A DNA stretch of 64,000 bases from Brachionus koreanus (GCA_016987375.1 PJRA01000263.1:3681680-3745679); one strand, 5' to 3'. Positions 24,210 through 38,729 are shown, counted from the stretch's first letter. The notes: generated from the letters alone by a model not told the origin. Numbers and translations are program-made.

Positions 24210-26071
24210 CCACTCTAAATTAAAAATAGATACCCACAATCACACTTATTAATGTTTCTAAAAAGAGGTCGTCAGTTAGGTACTGGATTTTATACCAAAA
24301 ATAAAGTAAAATTTTTTTTCCTTTGATCTACTATCTCTAAATTTTTGAGTCCTGAATTTAAATATAGCAAATTTTTCATCACCATAAAGCAAAACATCAA
24401 GCTATTGATGTGCCCAAAAAATTCACTTAAAATTTTTTAAAAATTAACTGGCTTTATATGACAAGATAACCAATTATATTAATTGTCAATTTTTGTTATT
24501 GAAATATGCTGACTTGAAGGCTAATAAGAGACTTTGTTCTACCACTTAGATAAGCCACAAGAACGTATCTCATCCAAACTTTACTCTAAAAAAAAAAATA
24601 TACAAAATTATTAAAATTATTTTAAGATTTAAACGCTTTATTGATAAAGAATTAATGATTTGAAAAATAAATATAATTGTACAATAGTTTTTATAAATTT
24701 ATTATAACTTTAAAATTTTAAAAATTAAGATTTTTTTATTTCAAAATCATCTTGAGTTTTGAGAGTTTCGACTTAATGATTAGTAGTTAAATCTAGTTTT
24801 CATTATATCTGTTTAACCAAAATATTCGATTAGTGTTGGGAGACAGCCAAGACTGGCCGGTCCGAACGCTGCCAAAGTTTTGGAATATCATTCAAAAAAA
24901 TAGAAATTAGATGCCGTATATTCTCAAGTGTTAGTTTTAAATTGCAGATTATTTGAATAAATTAGAAAATGAATGTTGAAATGGATTTTAATTTCAAAAA
25001 GAAAAGTATATGTATTTAAAAATATGGAATCTATTCAATAATAATATTTTCAATGATTTCTAGGTTTTTTTTATCAATTTAATTTAATTCAATAAATTTT
25101 ATTTTAAGTTAATATTTATAAATTGGTTTTGTTTTCTTATCTTAATTTATTTATAATAAATATATATTTTTTTACATGGTAAAAATAATTCTTAACAAGT
25201 ATATCCAAAAAATGATACTGATTAGAATAATTGAAAATTTTGAGTACTAGATAATTAATTCTTTTTTTTTTACTAGTGAGTTAAATCATTTTAAGCTTTT
25301 TTTTTGTGGGTAGCTATTTTAGATTGGATATGATTAATAAACTTTTAAAAAAATTAGGTAAATTTTAAAATATTTTAATTAATTGACCCATATGGGCTAA
25401 ATCCTAGCTTAATGTGAGTATTAATTAATGGATTGTTAAAAGCTAATTTTCTCTGAAAACTGCTGAAATCGGAAAGACGATTAAATTATTGTTTGTTTAA
25501 CACAGTTTATATATTCTTTAAATTTAGGTCAAAAATATAATTTACCATGGCGTAAAAATGTGTTTGTCCGTTTTGAACGAAAACGATAATCGACCAAAAG
25601 AACTTCATTGAACACATGATTAAGGTCTATTATATAAATTTTAAGCTAGTCAATTATTTAATTTATTCTATCAAATTTTTATATGACTCAAAAATTTACA
25701 CGAAAAAATTAAAAATATAATGTAGATAATTGCTTGTTATAAGATCTATGTTATATTTAAAATGACAATTGAATTTTTATTTTATTATTAATCTAATATT
25801 GATGAAAAAAAATGTGTTTAATATTATCTAAATGAAAATAAATTATATTTTTTTTATTCAATTTTTTAGTCTCCTTAGACTAAATTTCCACTGGTAATTC
25901 AATGGAATTTATTGTCTTTTTGTTATTTTATTAGATTGTGACTTAAAAAATTTATCAAATAAATTATTTATCAACTTTCTAATTATTAATATGTTATATT
26001 TTCTAGATTTTCTAATTGATTTATTTTTTATTTAATATTTAAAATCTGGTCTTTTTAAAAAATTTAGATAT
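24210..26071. other. Intergenic region
   Basis: 1.9 kb of AT-rich sequence with no convincing exon. A short GC-richer patch at about 24830-24890 starts TAGTGTTGGG, reminiscent of a hAT end, but no matching inverted end was found. Confidence 0.5.
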
Positions 26072-27733
26072 ATGTATATTATGGATGAATTTAATACTGA
26101 TTTTTTAACATTTATTCAAAAAGAAGATACATTATCACCAGTTTACAGTCCAACCAATCTACAGTCTAATCAGACCAATTCATTTCTGGATTTAAAAGTA
26201 CTTCACATTTTAAAAATTTTTCAAGTATTTGTCAATTTATATTTGAATTTTTAGAGAAAACGAAATTCAGATAGTCTTGAAAGCTTAGAAGATTTGGAAA
26301 AAACAAGTCATTTGATAAATTCAGGGCAAAATATTTCTAATAGTGGCATTAATTTTCAACTCATTGCTAAAAATGATAAAAAATTGGTGAAATTAAATTT
26401 GGCCAAGAATTCAGCAAACATTAAAGATTCGATCGATCGAATCAAATCGATATTTACTCTAGCTAGTCCAGAATCAAAAAAAACTAATCAAAATAAGTTG
26501 CTTAGACTTGAGGACATTGATGACCTACCTTCAGAATCAGACGTATGCGCTGGTGTGGTCATATTTCCATCCGTTCAAAATCCAAATAAAAATGTTGAAT
26601 GTGTGCAAAATTTGGAAAATTCACTTAGTGTTTGCTTTAAATGTGACAGTTGTTGTGAGATTTTTAATGATGAACAATCGTTTAGACGTCATCGAGAAAG
26701 CCATCATAGCATTGAAATGGATAGTATTCTGAATGAAATCAGTGAACACATCGAAAAAGAAGAGGAAAAGATTCAGAGCTCTAAAAGCCGAAAAAAAATT
26801 TTTATCTGCACTGAATGCGGCAATCAATTTTATTCACAAAATGATTTGAATAAACACATGCTTCATGTGCACGAGAATTCCAAGCCATACAAATGCTCAC
26901 AATGTCCAATGACATTTGTGGAACTCTCAACCAAAAATCGTCACGAAAAAGAGCACTTAGGTCTCAAGCCATTTCGATGTTACATTTGTGCCTTTGAATT
27001 TAGTCGAGCATCAAATTTGCGCACTCACTTACTGAAGGTTCATCCTAATGACATTGGAACTTTAGTTAATATTACCAAGTCCGATGATAACAAATTGAAA
27101 TTTGAATTCAATTTAGGTACTTGCAAATAGTAAAAATTTAACATAACTAATTTCTTTTTTTCAAAGATGCTATTCAAAACAATAGACAGCAAATACAGCA
27201 TTCTAAATCATCTAAATCATCATCAAAATCATTCGATTCGAAAGCTATGCTCAACACTGTAATATACATCAAAGATCCAAATAACAAAAATTCAGAAATT
27301 CAACACGTAAAAAATTTTATTTCAGAAATTTTATCTAAAAATTTTAACACTATTCCAATTAATTAAGATGGTAGTTTACATTGATGGAAAGCCAATATTT
27401 GTTCAAAATCCAAAATTAAAGAAAAGTGAGACAGGAGATGCTGCCCAAGATGCCCAAGTGCCAAAAACTTCGAATTTTAAATTAACCAAACACAAAAGTC
27501 AATCAAGTTCAAACAAGTCCGTGACTAAGATTCCCTACCTTTTGGCAGCCGCAGCTGCTGCAGCGGCATCTAATCAAAAAAAAGCTGATTCAACTCAAAA
27601 AATTAATATTGATTTGAATCAAGATTTTGCTTGTGAGAATCAAGAGTTAAAGTATGATCAAGATTACTTACAATTGGTATCAATGTTTAAGCAAAAAAAC
27701 CAAAAATTGCATAACCCTCTCAAAGGAACTTAA
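26072..27733 (+). CDS. C2H2 zinc-finger protein with four fingers
   Basis: Exons 26072-26197, 26255-27116, 27167-27306 and 27368-27733, phases consistent, 497 residues. The start may instead be the ATG at 26081. Four C2H2 fingers lie in the second exon: FKCDSCCEIF...HRESHH, then FICTECGNQF...HMLHVH, YKCSQCPMTF...HEKEH and FRCYICAFEF...HLLKVH; the last three are joined by short linkers. The C-terminal part has a conserved-looking block (NTVIYIKDP...VVYIDGKPIF) and an eight-Ala run. It is presumably a nuclear DNA-binding regulator. I do not recognise an orthologue. Confidence 0.85.
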
Positions 27734-30700
27734 AAGTCCATTTTTAATTAATCTTCATTTTAGCTCCAAATTTTCATCAAATTATTTTAAATTTTTTTAA
27801 ATGTTTATTTTACATCTAGTGAAAAACTTGAACAATCATTTTTTATGTGTGTGTATAAATTTATAAATATATATAGTATAAGTTATTTATTTCTTTTTAT
27901 AGTATGTTTACTCGAACAAGTTTAGAGATACTTGAATTTTTTCTAATAAATTTTTAAACATTTATGTCATTTCTTATTCAATTGAATTTTTGTTCAAAAG
28001 CTAATTTTAACAAAATGGTAATTTTAAAGGCAATTTTAAATTACAGGACAAAAAGGAAAATCAATATATATTTTTTCTAATTGTTCAAAAATTGTTCTGT
28101 AAACATTACAATTTTGCAAAAAAATTCAAAACTCAGCAAATACTTTTCATTTTTCTGTATAATGCACATTTAAAAAAAAAACATTAGATAAAATTTGGAC
28201 TAAATTGTACAGTTTTTGCAGGGCTTAGAATTCGTTTGTAAAAATTGGTACAATAATCTACTGTTTGCAGAACCATTTTTGCATAATTAGAAAAAATTGT
28301 TTAGTTTTTCTTTTTATTACTGTAATTTTTGTACTAAATTTTAACATTGCCTATTTTAAACCTAATCTCTAAATATTATGGTTCTTGCAACCTAATTTTC
28401 GTTAATTAGTATTTGAATATTGTATAAAAAAAATAGTTTAAAACAATTAAAAAAATAAAAAATTTAATAATATAATTTTTATTACTTGAAGCATCAAGAA
28501 ACTTGATGAATTACTCGAACGATATAGTATAAAATAATATAGATTCTATCATTTCATTAAATTAGTTATTAGTAATATGAAAAATAGTTTCTTTTTGATT
28601 TAAAATGTAAATTTACATGTTTAAATTTTTTTTCCAGGTAGTCTTTGTTTGTTTTTGAAAAAAAAATATTGTTAGACTTTCTCTAGCAAAACATTTAAAT
28701 CAAAGTTTTCTAATTTTATTGATAATGTAAATAATAAATCTAAATTTGATTATTTTTCATTTTTTTTCTCAAATTATTTTTTTTTGATTTTATTCAATAA
28801 AAAATATTAATTTATACTGATATACTGGTTTAAACAGAAATTATCTTAAAAGAACCATTGATATTTTTAATTCATGCTAGTAGAAAACAAATCAAGTATT
28901 TCAAAATTATTTTTATTAAAAATTAAAATATACTTTCTCTATGCATAATTGATTTTATTTTGTTTTAAAATTGTAAGTAAAATTTTTTAAACCTAGAAAA
29001 GTTTGCCTTTCTAAATTATTAAAATATATTTGAATAGCCAAATTTAAACATTTTCATTTAGAATAATTTTATATTTAAAGTTTTTTTATATTTTTTGTAG
29101 ATATAAGTATTTACTGTAAAAGTTCGATTACCGTTTGCAACTAAAATTAAACTTAAAAGAGCTTTTGGATTTTTTTGGAATGACATAGGTGTTTCAAACA
29201 AGGAGAGATTTTAAATATTTGGTTTTTAAAACAACGTTTTCAATATTATTAGCTTTTTATTTTTTGTATATACAAAATAATTAACAAGTTATTTTAGGAT
29301 TTTTAGTTTATTTTTAGGATAAAAATCAAATCTAGTCCATATCTAAAGGGTTCTTCTCTTTTTTTTCTTTTTTTTTCTTTAATGAGCGATAGATCGATAC
29401 AAGAAATCAATTTTTTTTTCAAAAAACACAAATTTTATGCATTTCGTCTCAATTCAATAGTTTAATTATTTTGATTTTTATGAAATTTTGTGTATACTGA
29501 AATTTTTGAAATGCTATTGAAAAAAATTCAACACCTATTGTAGCTTGTTTTACGAAATTTTTGTATTTTCTAGCTATAAAATCTATTTATTTGCCTTTAT
29601 TCGTGTAAAATTAAAGGACTCAAAAGCCTTTCTTCCCGGTTTTATAGATCAACAAAGAGTGTTCAAGAAAACTATGCTGACTATTGGTCTTTGCCGCATG
29701 TCGAGTTAGAAAAATGATGATGATATTTGAACAATCACCAACTTAAAAACTAATGACCTTTGAAATGGGTAGAAATTTCAACTAGCCTAGACATAGTAGT
29801 ATTAAATATTAAATGCAAATCGTCTATAGTTTCATGATCATGAATGTAAGATTTAATAAAAAAAGAGTAATTGACCGACTTTTGATACAGCATTTGGTCA
29901 AATATTTGCCTTAGACATATACTAGGTTGATGGCGAGTGCAAATATTATTTTATGTGAATTCATTCTTATCTCATTTTTGAAATCAATTGAGCTCTTTTT
30001 TATTTTCTCTCGATATCATGTTTTGTCCATTTACATATTTCAAATTTCAAGTCTGTTTTATTTCAAGTGTATGAAACTTTACGAATATTACAATTACTGC
30101 ATAGTAACTATTCTCAAGAATATGTAGTTGTAGAAACGCAGTTTATGCTTTTATTTAAGTAATAGTGTTTGTATTTATAACAAACTGTTTAGTATCAAGA
30201 ATATAAAGTAAACCGAGTGAGCACATAAAGCAAATAGAACAGAAAAAAATTTTCAAAAAATATAGCAGGACTTGGGCAAAAATCGATTTTGTTAAGAAGC
30301 CTTACAACAAACTAGCCAGACTACTTTTAATTTATTCATGTCTGCTTCAATAGCCATCTAAGTTGAATCGATTTTTACAAAATCGATTAATATTCCATGC
30401 TTTCATTTATTTTTAAGGTTGTTTAGTAATTTTTGTGCTCATTGAGTTTCTATACACATTTAAATTATCATTGTTGGCTCATTTTTTCTTATCAATGCCT
30501 AAAGGTTGTTCCAAAATAGGACAACTTTGATCCAAACAAAATTTAAACTAATATCTCTATTGACCAAGATATTAAAAATAAAATTTAACATAAATGATTT
30601 TAAAGGCAAAGTTAAAATTTTCAATCGTGATTTAAGTTAAAAACAATTTACTTAAAGTTTCAATTTTTTAAAAATAATTTTAGAACATTGGTTTGTAATT

Positions 30701-31174
30701 TCTGGGTTCATTGATAAGTAAATTATGTCTTAAAATACGAATTGGTCTATATTTTTTCTTGCTTAATGAGATCAAAATTTTATTTATAGAAATATAGTAT
30801 GTCATTTTATTTTTAGATCATATGGTTTTTGGTTATTTAACCACATTTAAAAAATAAAATCATTTTTCATTTTTCAATATTTAAATCAATTTTTCAAAAT
30901 CAAGAATAAGCTTCAAAAAAATTCAGACAAGTTCTCGTCTTGGCAATTTATGAAGAATGTTTCTCATTTGTCCTGATGATTTAAGGAGCTTTTCTAGTTC
31001 ATACTTTGTTGTAAATTATTCTCCTAGCTGTCGTTTTGAACATACATAAATTTATTTCTTCAAGTTTTTCTGTTATCTTGATTACTTTTTGAATATTTTT
31101 GTCTATAGGACTTATGAATACACTTTTTTTTGTTATTTTTGCTAGTAAATTTTTTCATTCATTTTTTTTTCTAG

Positions 31175-31230
31175 TTTCAAAAGTAAATCCAAACAAAATT
31201 GTCAAGGCTTCTAGCGATGCTGCAGCAGGT
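31175..31230 (+). other. Candidate small exon upstream of NR5A
   Basis: After a polypyrimidine tract ending ttctag at 31174, an open stretch encodes VSKVNPNKIVKASSDAAAG in protein-like composition and ends at a possible donor (cag|gtcaat). It could be an alternative 5' exon of the nuclear receptor. Only composition and splice-like borders support it. Confidence 0.3.
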
Positions 31231-31836
31231 CAATTTAAAGATTTAAAAATCCATTTTTCATGGTATCTTATTCAGCTGTTTTTTTTTTGCTTTGAATAAT
31301 AAAAATCAAAGATAGTTTGTTTCTTTTTTGGTTTAATAACAATGTCATACAGAGTAAAAATTCTGGATTTTTTTTTCCAAAGACAAAAATAAATTTTAAT
31401 TAGGTTTAAATGAAAAAAAAAAGCTCGATTTCAAATACACATGTTAACAAAACAAGTTTATTTGGACGGTTTGATTAAAAATTTGCGTTTTTTACTAAAA
31501 ATTTTTTGTTTAAAATTTAAATATTGTTCTATTTGTATGCGTACCTTGTTAGGAGGCAGCTAATTCAAAAAATTATAATAATCGAATGAAAAAAACATTA
31601 GTTAGCAATGAATGACCAGCCGAGTGATTTGTAATATCGATAAATATTCATGAAAAATAAATAGCCTGAGTGCAATGTTAATAAAACGATAAGGCTAGAC
31701 TAGAAAAAATAAATTAATAATTATAATAAACGGCTAGACAAGTCGGTCACTTAACCTTTTTTCGGCTAGATATTTGCAATTTTCTCGGTCAGTCGGTCAT
31801 TATTTCAAATCGCCTCGACTTGAATTTTTATTTTTT

Positions 31837-31860
31837 TCTCTCTCTCTCTCTCTCTCTCTC
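31837..31860. repeat. TC dinucleotide microsatellite
   Basis: About 12 TC units about 400 bases before the NR5A start codon. On the other strand it is a GA repeat, a type of element often found at promoters; regulatory action is not shown. Confidence 0.9.
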
Positions 31861-32259
31861 TTTTTGTTACTCTCGTTCTATTTCAAATAGCATTCAACTC
31901 TTAATGCCATTTCAACTTGATTCTGTCGATAATTTATGATAATTCGTTTTGAGAACGAACATCGATTTGCATTCGCTTTTGTGTTTGATTTTGACGCCGG
32001 TCTGTCTGCCTCTTGTTTGTAAATAGGCCTTAATAAATCTACACAATTTATTTTTATTTTTCTTCTGACCAAGAATATTACCTTAACTTTGAATAGAATT
32101 CTAGTCATTCAAGCATTCAATTTGTCCGTGAAAAAAATTAAAATTTTTTTTCTACAAAATTTCTATTTAGATATTAAAATGTTTATTTAAATAAAATAGC
32201 ACAGTAATTTTAAACAGTAGTTTTATGATGTTATATTGATAAATTAAAAGAGACAAAAA

Positions 32260-35200
32260 ATGATGACCCTAAACAACCAAGAACAAGAGATACTAAAGAC
32301 ACAAGACTCAAAGTCGATTTCGCCGCCAACACCGCCACTGTCTTCCTCATCCGTTTCGTCGCTGTCCTCCTCTCCGCACTCACCCAATGCCAAAACCACA
32401 AAATTAGACAAATTCAAAGAGGAAGCTTACGAAAACCTGAGAGTCGAAGGCCTAGATCCGGCCTATGCCGAATATGATAAAAAGTATTTGGCTCTTTCGA
32501 ACGGCAGCTATTTGAACAATGCAAATTTTTTTGCCAAAAAATTCTTTGGCCCAGTTGTCCCCAACGGCCAGTATAATTTTCATCTGTCACAGCTGCAACA
32601 TGAACAGAACTATTTCAATAATCAATACCATCAATTTCAGAACCAACTTAGTAGAATGAGTGACCAACAATCGTTTAATTCACACCAGTCTCTCAAATGC
32701 TCTGGTTCGAGTTCTAATTCAAATTGTGGCAAGCCTTTTGAGCAAAAGCCGCAAATAAATAACTTCAACAATGTAAATACATCTATTAAATCCGAATCTA
32801 ATCAAAGCTCTAATTTCAACGAGATGATGCCACTAATGAGTAAGAACATAAATTAGTTAACTTTTTTTCCTCTTTTTTTAATCAGCATCACATTCTAAAT
32901 TTTAAAATAAGATAAGTATACATGATTAATTACTATTTTTATACTCTTAAAAAAATACTTTTTTATGAAAAAAGGATTGTCTAATTTTAGTTTTTTTAAG
33001 ATTTTATTAAACTTAAAAATGTGTGTTCATAAAATTGATTCTGTATGCATTATTAGAAAAAAAAAACAACTTAAGGTGTGTAAATGTGTTGCTAAATAAA
33101 ATCCAATCAACAATTAAGTCAATTCAAAGCATTTGATTTTATATTTTAGTATCTTTTTGAAGGATATAAAAAATAATGATTTATATAAAATATAAATAAT
33201 GATTGTGAAAATTTTAGTCATTGATTTTAAAGTTTAAAATAGAAGAATTAAATTTGAATTTTTTAATAATCAAATTAATAAATTATTAATTTATAAACAA
33301 TCAAAATTTAAAAGCAATTAAGATAACAAGCATCTGACTGTCTTAAGCGGTCCATTAATCTTTTATATATATTTTTTTAAATTAATTAAAAAGAAGTTAG
33401 AGTTAAATAATTTCGTATGCACAAATCGTTTTGAAATGTCACATTTTTTTTTCTTAATTCATGCAAACTATTAGTTTTAATTAATTAGAAAAAATAAAGC
33501 TCGAGTAGTTTTAATTTTGTAAAAAAACTGAATTAGAAATTATTTTGTCTTTGAATTTCTTAGAAATAAATCTTTCAAACTACTATCGAATAATTTGAAT
33601 CAATAAATAAAAAAATAAATAATGTATATTTTTTTCATCAAGACCTTTTTTTTAATCGACCATTTTTTAAAAATGTTTATCAATTAGAAAATAAAATAGA
33701 TTGTATAAATAAAGATTTAAATCTTTAGATTTTTTTAGAGATAAAATTGGCTAAATTTTAAACCAAATTTAAGATACAGGCATTCAAAATGTAGGTGTAT
33801 TGGACGTTGACTCACCAAATGTTCCATTGGATGTTAAATTAGGCTTCAATGAAGCTTGTCCAGTATGCGGTGATAAAGTGAGTGGTTTTCACTATGGTTT
33901 GCTCACATGCGAATCGTGCAAGGGCTTTTTTAAGCGCACTGTTCAAAATAAAAAACTATATTCTTGTGTTGATAAGCAACAATGTCAGATAGATAAGCAT
34001 CAGCGAAAAAGATGTGCATATTGTAGATTCCAGAAGTGCTTACAAGTTGGTATGAAATTGGAAGCAGTTAGAGAAAACCGAGTTCGAGGAGGTCGTAATA
34101 AATTTGGTCCTCTTTACCGAAGAAGCCGCGCTTTAAAACAGCAAATTCTTAAACAACAAAATGAGCTTAATGAAAACGCAGCTGCGGCCATGGCCTCAAC
34201 TCAAGCGGAGCCCAATAATATTATGATGCAAAATTTTCACCAAAATCCTCTCGGAACACTCAATCTGAACAATAATCACAACACAAATCTTTCTGTTCAA
34301 ACAGAAAATTCCAAATCAGTTAGCATAAAATCAGAGCCTCTGGAGTCAAATTTTAAGAATCATAATGCACCAAACTTTTTGAATCATGCTTATGAACACA
34401 ATGCCATAAATCCAGCAGTTGTGGCTGCCTTAAATTCGGCCAATGGACATTTGTTTTTTAAAAATGCTTCAGACATTTTTAATTATTCCAATATTTTGAA
34501 TTCAAACATGCCAAATGCAAGTCCTTCATCATCTCCAACATCATCTACGTCATCGCAGTCGTCCATTTCTCAGTTTCAAAACTTAGTCAACGAGTCGAAT
34601 GTAAAGAGTTTAATTATAAACAAATTCAATAATATGCATTTGCTGCAAAATTTGGTAAATGCAAATAGAAATGCGGAAAAAGCCGATCCGTCTACGAGTC
34701 TAATGGAAATGTCCCCATCTCCGACTTCTTCATCGGTATGTTCACTAGAAAACTCTGGTCATTATCCAAACAGCATGCCTGATGTGCTTCAGAAATTGAT
34801 TGCCAGTGATATATCTTACAAATGCTCCGAAGATAGCATAATCGAGTCTATTCGATCTTTTAAGATAGACTTTAATTCAAAAGATATAGCTCAAATTTCA
34901 TGTGCATTTTTGGAAAAATGGTGCTTTTTGATGGTAGATTGGGCCCGTCAATCAATTTATTTCAAAGATATAAAAGTAATTAAGAGCTTTATTTTAAAAA
35001 AGTTTTTTCAAAAAAAATATTTTTAGATTGACGACCAAATTAAGTTGCTAAAAAACTCTTGGATTGATATTCTATTGTTAGATTTGATGTGGAAACAGTG
35101 TAAAACAGAATTCATTAATTATGAGACAATAATTTTCATTAATGATCAAACAGTACGCATTAATTCTATTAAAAATCAACAGTTAAATGAAATAGCACGA

Positions 35201-35606
35201 AGTTTTATGCGCTGTGTTAGCCACTTTAAGTCAGTTAGTCTTCAATATGCCGAATATTTGGCACTTAAATATTTAGTTTTATTTGATCCAGGTACAAAAA
35301 ATTCAAAATTAAACCAATTTAAATTTATTTAATTTTTTTGTTTCAGATGTTAATGGAATGAGTAATCCGGACCACATTGAGGAGGTACAGCAGTATGTGA
35401 GCACAGCTTTGGTAGAGTATACATCATTCAATGGTAGTCAGGAAAAATTTGCCCAACTTTTGCTTAAATTGCCAGATATAAAGTTAATCGGTGTTGAGAT
35501 AAAGCAAATTTTGAGCATATTGGATACAGAATCATTTAATGGAAAGCTTCTAGATGGCTGTCTTCTTGGAGAAATGCTCTATGGACCATCTAATTTAGTT
35601 ACATAG
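32260..35606 (+). CDS. FTZ-F1: Nuclear receptor NR5A (FTZ-F1/SF-1 type)
   Basis: Exons 32260-32839, 33795-34975, 35027-35291 and 35347-35606, phases consistent, 761 residues. The N-terminal A/B region is Ser/Asn/Gln-rich. The DNA-binding domain starts at about residue 215 ([14 protein letters not shown]) with P-box CESCKG and the second finger [14 protein letters not shown]. It is followed by the diagnostic FTZ-F1 box, [21 protein letters not shown] long Asn/Ser-rich hinge leads to the ligand-binding domain, encoded by the last three exons, with the activation helix LLGEMLYG near the C-terminus. NR5A receptors bind extended half-sites (YCAAGGYCR) as monomers and control development, moulting or steroidogenic programmes depending on the animal. 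The signature LBD motif is split by exon 3 (FDPG|DVNGMSN). Confidence 0.95.
32840..33794 (+). other. NR5A intron 1
   Basis: A 955-base AT-rich intron between the A/B-region exon and the DNA-binding-domain exon. Its position would allow an alternative promoter; nothing specific is visible. Confidence 0.6.
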
Positions 35607-38600
35607 ACACCGACAATAATTTTTGTTTAGTAAATTTTGACTAATTTAAAATATCGGGATGTCTAGGCTAGAATTATAGTAAACTTCTCTTGATATAAAA
35701 GATTAGAAACAAAATTGATAATTGATTAATAGCGAAATTTCGAATGAAATAGTTTGAAGTAAAAGAGTTTTAGTTTTGTTTTTTTTTAATTTTATTTTAT
35801 TTTCTTTTTGCTTTAGTTGCACAATTTTATTTTTTGATTTAGAAATTTCAACAATTTATTTTAAAAAATAACAGTGGTGTTTAATATTTTACAAATTTTC
35901 AGAAATTTCAAAACTTGGTTATCTGAGTTAGAGAGCAGCAAATTGTTTTATTTTGTTTTTGTTTTTTTTTTTTTGTAAATCATGTTGTTATTTTCTTATG
36001 GTAAAAATCCGAAATTTTTTTTTGTTCCATTATTTATTTAATTTTTGACAGAAATAAAACTCAATTATTTTACTATGACCTTATAAATTCACATTTTAAT
36101 TAATTTTGAATGTCAGTGGATATTTTTTGTTTTTTTTTGTCGGTAAATTCAAATACAGTGTTAAACTTATTATTTAATAAAAGAAAATGCTTAAATTTTT
36201 TATTTCACTAAGAATACATCCCAAACTGTGTTGTAGTTGTAAAAAATTTCCTAGATTAATTTTTCAAAAATTCAATGTTAAGATGAAACTTTTTTTTGTT
36301 TGATCAAATATATATTGAAAATTTTAAAATGAATGATAAAGCTTTTTAAAAAAAATTCAAAATTTAATAAAATCAAAATGAAAAATGAAAAACTTAATAA
36401 CAATTAACAGAAATAGCTATTTTAAAACAGTTCAAAATAGATGAATTTGAAATAAATCATGCTAAATTGTAGTATTTGAGATAATGAAGTGCTTTTTTTT
36501 GGTGCATTATGTGTTGCTGGAAAAAAAAGCAGGATTTTAAATCATCAAGGATTTCAATCAAAAAAATCTAAATAAATAAAAATTATTATATTTATAGATT
36601 GACAATGAGGAAAAAAAAACATATTTTTGTTCATTTATGTACTAAATAGTAAAAATATCTAATATTTTTAATAAGACTGCACATAAGTACACAAAATCGA
36701 ACTTTTTTGTATGGAAAAAAAAGGTTTTCAAAGGAAAATTTTTGACAATAAGCTGATTGTTTTTAACTAAATAACTTAGTCAAAAAGAATTTTTTGCATG
36801 AACTTTTTGATTTGACCTGAAGGCATAAAATAACTTTTTAAATTTTAGTAAACTTTTCTTTAGATATTCTTTACTACTTCAAAAAAATTTCTTCATATTT
36901 CTAAAATATTTTTTGGAAAAAATTCTCTACGTTTTTTTTTAAAACGTAGAAATTTTTTAAAAATAAAGAAATGATAATGAAATTCAAAAATCTTTCAAAA
37001 ACCTTCAATAAACCTTCAATTATTTATTGACTGGGTCATTACATGATACTAATTAAAATGCATAATCATAATATTGTTTGTATATTTATTATTTCAAATA
37101 AAGTGAAGTTATTTTAATAATTAGTAAACAAAATTTTGAGCTGTTAAAATTCAAATAGAATGATAGGTTGACGCTTCTTTAGGAATGCGTCATTTTTCCT
37201 TTTTAAATTGATCGGAATGTAAATCAAGGATGGTGACTCAATATTTCGGAGACCTCTAAGTTCAATTTTGAAATTCTTGTTTTATTTTATTAAATAACTT
37301 TTATTCATATTAAAACTTTTTTTGGTAAAACTAGACTAAATCGCACTTAAAGGTTATTACAACCAAGTAATAGAAATAGTAATAATAGTTTTTATTAATA
37401 GATCTCCACGCTCTCGCCTTTCTTTTAGAGTTTCTAATCCTAAATTAGCTAACCTTGACTAATATTCAATTTTCTTATCTGTGTAACAAGTTTCGTTACT
37501 CGTCTTTGTACTTGTTCTAGTCGAAATATTTCATTTTTTAAATATGGATTCCAAGTACACAGTATTTTAGACGGAGTCTAACATATGTTTTGTAAAGTTG
37601 CAAAAATGATTGAGCATCCCAATACTCAAATTTTTTCTTGAGCATACAAAGCATGTTATTGGCTTTTATAACACAGCTATCATTTGATCATTCGATTTGA
37701 GTTTGTTTTTCACCATTATACCAAGATCGCGCTCAGTAGTAGTCTCCGCTAATCCAACTCTGATATCATTCTCAGTAATAGTAATTAAAATAATAATTAA
37801 TTAAATTAACAAATAATAATTTCAAAAATTATTTGAAAAGATTAAAGACTACTTTATTTAATTAATCAATTTTTAAAATAATTTAATTTTTCCAAATATT
37901 TAATTTATCAATTAAGTAAATTTTTTTTTTCAATTTTTATCTGATTTGCTTAGTTAAGTGTAATGGAGCTGCATTAAATTACGCGTTAAATTTTGTTCAA
38001 TTTTTTTTTAAATTGATCTACAGAATTTAACTTATCTAAAAATTCTACCTTGTTAGTTCAAAAGAAAAATACATGATTTTAAATAAAAGTTTTAAATTTA
38101 TTATAATTCATATTTATATATTCGGAATTTGTTTCAAATAGAATTAGATATTAAAGAATATATTTTAAAAATTGAACTTGCATCATCTAAAATGCTCAAT
38201 CAAAAATTAAATTTTTCTAGAATTTCAGTTTTTTATTCTATTATATTGTAGAAACGATTTTTCTATCTAATGTATAAAGTATTTAATTCAAAAAATAATT
38301 ATTAGTATAAGCAGAGTTTTAAAGAAGTTTTTTGACTTAAAATTATAAATAAATTAAAAAAGAATCTTTTGTTGCTTGGAACACTAACAAATTTAATACA
38401 AAAAAAATGTATCTGATTATTGCTTTTATGATAAAATAACAATTTGTTAAGTTAGTTATTTTTAATTTAAAACTAATCAAATTAAATTCACATATTTCAC
38501 TAAATATAGTTGCTATATTAATATCTCAAATTGGGAAGCAAATTCATGTATATTTTACAATAAAAGACTATTTTCTTAGCGTTTTATTTCTAGTTAAGTA

Positions 38601-38729
38601 TTGATGTGTTGCTTTTAAAATCATAATGAGTATAAGGTCAAAAACGTCATTTACGTAGGCAATTAATTTTTTGAAATTAAATGAATTTTGGTTTTAAAAA
38701 TAATTTACAATTATTTTGATTAAGATAAA
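35607..38729. other. Intergenic region with LINE fragment
   Basis: NR5A 3' UTR followed by repeat-derived DNA. The LINE fragment at 37420-37775 is listed separately. A small inverted repeat lies near 36925-36960 (ctacgttttttttt/aaaacgtag). No other gene seen. Confidence 0.5.
37420..37775 (-). mobile_element. LINE reverse-transcriptase C-terminal fragment
   Basis: Minus-strand translation gives, with frameshifts and stops, ERDLGIMVKNKLKSNDQMIA, then KKKFEYWD, then QLYKTYVR and KYC. This matches the common non-LTR pattern 'ERDLGV.V...LK...Q...A..KAN.ML..IKR.F...D...F..LYK..VRP.LEY'. It is a decayed fossil. Confidence 0.8.

Larger units (their letters stand above)
27734..32259. other. 4.5-kb region upstream of NR5A
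   Basis: Mostly AT-rich with no gene I can support. The distal part (about 31560-32259) is less AT-rich and probably includes the NR5A promoter and 5' UTR. A TC microsatellite and one candidate small exon in it are listed separately. Confidence 0.5.
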
